Assembly: GCA_028571685.1 (NCBI GenBank)
Contig: CM053143.1
Span: 6,749,501 to 6,813,500, forward strand
DNA length: 64,000 bases
Source of the DNA: Heterohyrax brucei
Taxonomy: Eukaryota > Chordata > Mammalia > Hyracoidea > Procaviidae
Direction: 5' to 3'
This document shows positions 59,200 through 64,000 of this stretch, one piece after another. The position numbers and the translations under genes are program-made. The notes under the pieces were generated by a model. The model was not told the origin of the DNA, searched no databases, and saw only the letters and a list, made by a program, of their open reading frames with translations. Position 1 is the stretch's first letter. Each line of letters opens with the position of its first letter.

Positions 59200-60408
59200 T
59201 CCGTTTTCCCACTCTGTCTTGAGTGATATTATTTGGAGTCAGCAATCAATGGATTCCATCCCTCTGAGACTTGCTTAACCTACAGCCGCTGATAGAACAC
59301 AGGCAAGAGCTTGTTACTTTATCTGAATTGTCCGTCGCTCTCTTAATGAGTGAAATGGTTAAGTCGAGGAGGGGGTGAGCCTTAAGGACTGTGTGTGCCA
59401 TTTCAGCTGAATATTTCAGTGTATATAGGGAGAGGGAGGGTGAGAGAGAAATCCACTTACATCACTAGAACTGCATTGAGTGTGAGCCTTGCAGGTTAAG
59501 AGACAGACGACAGTGTCTTGCTTTTCTGCAGGAAGCAGCAATGCCGTTTGTTTCCTAAGAGGAATTTTTTATTTAGAAAAGGAACCTTTCTCTCTACCCA
59601 GGAAATGGCTTTCCTTGTGCGTTGCTATGCCAACTGCCTGCAGCCATGGTCCTCCAAAGTAAGCACAATAATGTAATTATATTGGTGTATTGCATTCAGA
59701 TTCATGATTCTTGGATTGTGTGTGTGCATGTGCTGTGTTTCTGTTAGTGACTCTTGCTAGCAGTCATGCCTGTGTGGAATGTGAGGGACAGACATCATTA
59801 AATTAAATGTCCATCTGTGTCATGCTGCTAAGATTAATTGTGCCAACTTGGTTAGTGGAGTGGGACAGAGATCACTGGTCACCACTCTGGCAGTATCGTT
59901 AGCAGCTGGGGAGGAGGTCCCGGTTCACACGCTCTGCCCTGTTTTTTTCTTTCTTTCTTTCTTTTTTTGTGGTTGGAAGGTTCCGTATGTGTGATTGTAG
60001 GTGAAACAAGAGTATTAACAATGCTTGGCTGAATGCTAGAGCCCGATTCTTATGCCACCCTGACTAATATAATTGAGTCTTAAGCCTTTTGGAGGGGAGT
60101 CCGTGTGCAGTCAGCCATTTTAGGTTTTTTTCCCCTCCTTTTCCCTCTTGTTCTTCAATCTCAGAAATGATCTTGTTCTTTCAGAAGACTGAGTGCCGTG
60201 GAAGGGTTCCTCGGTCTTGCTATAGCCTAAGGTGGTTAGAGTTGCAGTGTTGGAAAAATGGAGACAAACACTGTTGTTCGGATTCCTGTTCTGGTTTATA
60301 AGTGTGAGGGTTTTTTTAAGCCTTACCAGTAGTGACACTTTAAGCTGCAGCGTGGTTTTCCCTCCTCCCTCTTTTTTTCTTTCTTTTTCTTTTAATTTAA
60401 TGCTGTAG
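59200..60408 (+). promoter_or_regulatory. candidate alternative promoter and 5'UTR region for short RAPGEF2
   Basis: This stretch is free of recognisable repeats, unlike its surroundings, and immediately precedes the first coding exon of the short isoform. A TATA-like 'gtatataggg' lies at 59421-59430, followed by purine-rich sequence. A good donor, gtaagc, begins at 59659. A plausible non-coding first exon is therefore about 59450-59658, spliced to the acceptor at 60408. The extent of the exon and promoter activity are inference; no CpG island is evident. Confidence 0.4.
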
Positions 60409-60538
60409 AGGGTGACTTGCCATCCGTGAGAGATTGGTACATGATGTGTAAATTCAGTTCAACATATGTTTCTTCATTATGAAACCACTAGCAATCCCAG
60501 CTAACCATGGAGTTTGGGGCCAGCAGGAAAAACATTCA
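60409..60538 (+). CDS. RAPGEF2: RAPGEF2 alternative first coding exon (short isoform start)
   Basis: The ATG at 60479-60481 opens 20 codons, MKPLAIPANHGVWGQQEKHS, ending in phase 0 at donor gtaagt (60539). This is the N-terminus of the classic short RAPGEF2 isoform, which then joins LPADFTKL... in an exon beyond this window. The acceptor is the AG at 60407-60408, after a long pyrimidine tract (about 60360-60395), so the exon carries 70 nt of 5'UTR and one or more non-coding exons must lie upstream. In-frame stops (TGA at 60413-60415, TAA at 60449-60451) lie between the acceptor and the ATG. The ATG has A at -3. Codon 13 is TGG (Trp); I recall Met in the human protein, so this may be a lineage substitution. 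Coding bases are 60479-60538. Confidence 0.93.
60441..60482 (+). promoter_or_regulatory. uORF in RAPGEF2 short-isoform leader, stop overlapping main start
   Basis: ATG at 60441 (and in-frame ATG at 60444) opens 13 codons, MMCKFSSTYVSSL, ending at TGA 60480-60482. This stop overlaps the main ATG (60479-60481) in an ATGA arrangement. A second out-of-frame ATG at 60466 runs into the coding region and stops at TAA 60502-60504. The first uORF start is in weak context (T at -3); its second ATG has A at -3. Upstream ORFs usually lower or condition translation of the main frame, and the ATGA overlap is compatible with leaky scanning or termination-reinitiation. Position is seen directly; function is inferred. 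Confidence 0.6.
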
Positions 60539-61329
60539 GTAAGTATCACAAATGCTGCTTGTGCTTTGGTGGCACAACTGCTTTGAAAGGGGAATTATTG
60601 CTCTTTCTCTTCAGGGAAAACAATCTTTTTAAAGGCTATAATAGTCTACTCGAAGGAGGGAGGGAGAGTTACAGCTGGCTTGTTCTCATTTTGCTGTAGT
60701 TCTGAAAATTTTTAAATAAGACCAACATTCATTTAAAAAAAAAAAAAAGGTTAAATCGTGAATGCTGGGAAATATTGGACTGGTGATTTTTATAATCTGA
60801 AATACAAGGCTGAAAATTCACCTTTAATTAATACTTAGTTTTTCCATGTGTTTTTTTAGTTAAATTTAATGGCAGATCACAAGAGAGGTTATTGAGAACA
60901 GGCATCAGAGTGAGGACTGCACAAGTGGGTTTAGTGTGGGTGGGGCACCTTGGTTATTGGTTTGGTGATAAAATGACCAGTAAGATGCATCTGAGCTTCC
61001 AGTGTGTATTAATTCAGTGCCACAAGTATTACTTCTTTATAATTGATCTCATGAGGTAGTTTTGCGTTTGTCATGCTGAAATCCCATAGGTAGCACTGCT
61101 GTCTGTGAGGAACATTTTTCACTGCCTAACACTAGATCTGAGCCTCTGGTATCAGCCTCAGGACAGCTCTGACATCACCATGGTAGAAGTTCTCTTCTGT
61201 CACACTAACTCCGGTGACATATGGTTTAAATTCTTCAAATGAAAATGCATGAATTTAGGCAGTTTGTTTAGTTGCGTAAGTATTTTTGAAATGTCCGTTC
61301 TATCATCTTCATCTTTCAAGCATTACATC
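60539..61329 (+). other. RAPGEF2 intron after the short-isoform first exon
   Basis: Begins with the strong donor gtaagt. Repeat-poor for its first 0.8 kb, with an A run at 60736-60749. The shared LPADFTKL exon was looked for down to 64000 and not found. Confidence 0.6.
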
Positions 61330-61676
61330 CCAAACCAAACCCATTGCTGTGAGTGAGCATGACTCAAGGGTGACCTCACAGGACAGAATAGAGCTGCCTC
61401 GTAGAGTTTCCAGGACTGTAAATCTTTGCAGAGCAGGCTGACGGGTTTGAACTTCCTGTGTATTGGTGTGGAGCTGAGTACCCTAACTGCAAGACTCCTG
61501 TTCCTACATTGTTCGGGATGTTGTTGAGGGCCATTCAGGTCAGCTCTGACTCATAGGGACCCTGTAGGACAGAGTAGAAACCACCCCATAAGAGTTCCCA
61601 AGGAGGAACCAATGAATTGGAGCTGCCGAACTTTGGATCAGCAGCTGAGCTCTTAATCACTGTTCTACCTGGGCAC
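61330..61676 (-). repeat. two adjacent AfroSINEs, antisense
   Basis: 61330-61500: 'ccaaaccaaacccattgctg', long-form module 'aaatctttgcagagcaggct', 'gacgggtttgaacttcctgt'. 61520-61676: 'tcaggtcagctctgactcat', 'ctgtaggacagagtagaaac', 'gctgagctcttaatcactgt'. Confidence 0.9.
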
Positions 61677-62579
61677 TAGTTGCTACGCTGTGGTATAGAA
61701 ATTGTTTTTTATTATATATTCTGAAAAGGATGTGATACTAAACTTTCAGAATGGGTGTAAGTCTCTAAGGTTTTGGAATTATAGACAGACAAGTACAAAT
61801 TTCAGGTTGATGACTATATTTGGTTTCATTCATCATTATAAATAAAATCCAAGTGATTTTCTTAGATGAAGTGACTTTGAAGGCATTATCTCACCGTACC
61901 CATGAGCTGCATGGTGTTTTTAAGGCATAAACTATGTTGGAACCCTGTTGGGAGACTGCACTCAGCCTAGTCCCTTATAGTAAAGTCCTGTGGTACTTCA
62001 CTAAGTAAATCTCTTTGTATCAAAAAAAAGACCAGCTTTATACTAATAGGAGTGGTTGTTACAGAAAACTTTCATTGTGGTTTGATTTTTATTAACAGGA
62101 CCTTTGAAATTAAGCTCCTGTATAGTCATGATTCAGTGGCAATGGATAGTCATGATTTTTCCAGGTAAAAATCAGTCGAGTACCACCACAGGCTCTGTAT
62201 CTACCTTTTTCATTCATTCTTACTCAAAATGGATGGAGGAAGATATTTAAATTAATCAAACTAATTTAGTAGAACAGAACTGTTAAAGCTGTATTTTCGA
62301 TAGAGGGAAGAAAACTTTTTAGTAGATTTGTGAAAAGAAAAATCAGTGACTGAGACAGATAATATCAAGTACTATGTGTACTGAAATCCCTGTAGACAGC
62401 AAACAGTTGCTCAGCTACCACACTTTTCACAAAGAACGCTCCTCTGTCAATAATGCACCTAGACATACAACTTGCATCGTGCACCTAGGAAAATATTGAG
62501 CAAGGAGGTTGTGCATTGGCAGCAAACACATAATATGCATGGTGTTTGCATGAAAATACAGTAGTAGGTGAAAGGCTCA
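61677..62579. other. intron sequence, nothing recognised
   Basis: AT-rich, without a named repeat or exon. Confidence 0.45.
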
Positions 62580-62727
62580 AACCTACCCAGAGGTTCTTGG
62601 AAGACAGATCTGGCAGTCTGCTGCTAAAAGGTCCCAGCCTTTAAAAACCCTATAGAGTAGTTCTATTCTGCACACACAGGGTGATCATGAGTCACAGTTG
62701 AATCAGTGACAACTAACAATAACAACA
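62580..62727 (+). repeat. AfroSINE, 5'-truncated long form
   Basis: Starts inside the long-form module ('agatctggcagtctgctgct'), then 'aaccctatagagtagttcta', and ends with an AAC/AAT tail ('gacaactaacaataacaac') like the RTE 3' end. Confidence 0.85.
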
Positions 62728-63749
62728 ATGCATGAACTAGAGTCCCTAGTGTCTTATTCTGTGTTATTAGTTTCCTGACAGTGCTTTATATTTTACAAAA
62801 CTGACACTAGCCATAAAATAGCATTGAATCTAGAAATTTTAGAAAGCGTGTGAATAGTGTTGCCTATGATACTTAGTTAAAATTTTACCATCCCAGAGCA
62901 TCATATGCAGCAGCACTGACAGCTTATGATGTCAGAATCTTGCCACACACTTGTTGACTAGTCCTGAGGTTATCTAGACTTCGCTCTTTAATGATCGGGC
63001 CCTTAAAGTTTCAGTTACGTGGGAGGAGCTGAATGGAAAAATAATTTCTCTGGCTTCCATGTAAATAGGTGACTCAATAAATAGTTGTCAGGCAATGATG
63101 AGTGAGAGTGCCTCTCTGTCTGTACAGCTCTGTGAGAATAATATCAGAGCAAATTTTAAACATACTCCTATATAAAGTCGACAGCTTTTTAAGTGAGATA
63201 CTTAAAAGCAAATACTGGGGGTCTCTTTCTAGATATATTTGGATACAGGTTGTAAAGTGAATACTCGCTTTGTTAAGACTCAGCTCTTAGGGGCTCTTTA
63301 TTCTTTTTGTCTCCTTACACATCTCAGTTGGCACATACTAGGCATATGATGAATACTCTTCAGTTTATCATTTCATAAGATTTTTAGGTTAACAAAGACT
63401 CATTTAACCTTTTTAAATCAGTAAATTTATGTAGAGTTTTACGCCGTCTCACCTTCCCATTGCCATTGTTGATGTCATTTCATGATATTGGGCTGAATAT
63501 AGCTGTGCATCGCGAGCATTCTTCCTGAGTTGAGGCTGTATTCTCACAGTCATGTGCTAGTTTTCTGTTAGTCTTCAGAGGAATCTTCTGATTTTGTGAA
63601 TTTTGATGATAAAAGGAGATTAGTAACATTGAAAAATGTAATATCACATTTCCAAAACACTACTGTAGATCACTGGTCAGGCTGCTATAATAGATTTTAT
63701 ATGAGAAAAGTTTTATAGGCTCAATAAATTGAAAAAAATTTCAAAATAG
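62728..63749. other. intron sequence, nothing recognised
   Basis: AT-rich, without a named repeat or exon. Confidence 0.45.
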
Positions 63750-64000
63750 CATTGCTGTTAAGTGCCCTCTAGTCAGTCATAGTAACCCTGTGTGTATTGC
63801 AGAACAAAATACTACCTGATACCGCGCCATTCTTGTAATCATTGCTATGTTGGAGCCACCTTTTGCAGCCACTGTATCACTTACAGTGTAGACTGCCTTC
63901 CTCTTTTTCACTCTGCTTTACCAAGTCTTCTCCAGGGACTGGCCCAGCTGAGAATATGTCTAAAGTAAGTGAGACCAAGTTCCAGCAGCACTGTGGCTAT
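63750..64000 (-). mobile_element. RTE LINE 3' end, antisense, running off the window
   Basis: 'attgctgttaagtgccctct' (tail complement), 'gtaatcattgctatgttgga', 'cttctccagggactggccca'. Compare 13904-14430. It continues past the window edge. Confidence 0.75.

Larger units (their letters stand above)
31270..60407 (+). other. RAPGEF2 large intron (long isoform) containing nested transposons
   Basis: In long transcripts this runs from the microexon donor to a shared exon beyond the window. In short transcripts its distal end is the promoter/5'UTR region. It contains the RTE/L1 nest, an old L1 tail, a hAT-like element with LTRs, the Tigger1-like element and many AfroSINEs. No further in-frame RAPGEF2 exon was recognised. 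A well-formed but stop-containing candidate lies at 51839-51922. Confidence 0.8.

Noticed and set aside
60514-60699. 61-codon frame starting inside the RAPGEF2 first exon
   Set aside because: Out of frame with MKPLAIP and runs through the gtaagt donor into intron.
1-64000. CRISPR array or other prokaryotic defence system
   Set aside because: Direct repeats here are SINEs, LTRs and microsatellites; spliced vertebrate exons and retroelements show a mammalian genome.

Overview
The window is nuclear DNA from a placental mammal of the Afrotheria, most likely a proboscidean (elephant lineage). The main reason is the dense scatter of one tRNA-derived SINE family: A-box-like head 'ccctggtggcatagtggtt', B-box-like 'aggtcggcagttcgaat', and tail 'gctatgagtcggaattgac'. 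The same tail ends the RTE LINEs found here, which is the Afrotherian AfroSINE/RTE partnership. L1 copies, mariner, Tigger and hAT DNA-transposon relics and LTRs fill much of the rest. There is no bacterial or viral gene organisation. The species is inferred from repeat content and was not tested by search.

The only host gene recognised is RAPGEF2 (PDZ-GEF1, a Rap1/Rap2 guanine-nucleotide exchange factor), on the + strand. Four coding exons are present. They are a 76-nt exon at 26891-26966 (end of the N-terminal cyclic-nucleotide-binding-like domain), a 168-nt exon at 28779-28946 (basic linker), an 18-nt microexon at 31252-31269 (ECTKSQ), and an alternative first exon at 60409-60538 that starts the short isoform (MKPLAIPANHGV...). 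Every junction from 26966 onward is phase 0. The long and short N-termini can therefore both splice to the same downstream exon, which lies beyond position 64000. Exons encoding the start of the long isoform were not found and should lie upstream of the window. Almost everything else is intron.

Layout: 1-5860 holds AfroSINEs, RTE fragments, a palindromic mariner derivative and an 85-bp inverted duplication. 5860-12200 is mostly unassigned intron, with a CpG-containing repeat-poor block at about 9300-10290. 12200-24850 is repeat-rich: several L1 3' ends, a second palindromic mariner, a young L1 with a 691-codon open ORF2 segment on the - strand, two adjacent LTRs of different type and a MaLR-like LTR. 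26000-32300 holds the three long-isoform exons. 34100-38690 is an old RTE LINE split by a younger L1 with a clean target-site duplication. 44288-46529 is a probable hAT element carrying two MaLR-like LTRs, each with a 5-bp duplication. 48309-51440 has a further LTR and a Tigger1-like element; the Tigger is invaded by an L1 tail that carries a 90-bp copy of DNA lying about 0.5 kb upstream. 59200-60720 is the repeat-poor alternative promoter/5'UTR region of short RAPGEF2.

No wholly new gene system was found. The observations most worth checking are the two local templated duplications, the shared-junction palindromic mariner family, and the short-isoform leader, whose 13-codon uORF ends inside the start codon (ATGA overlap).
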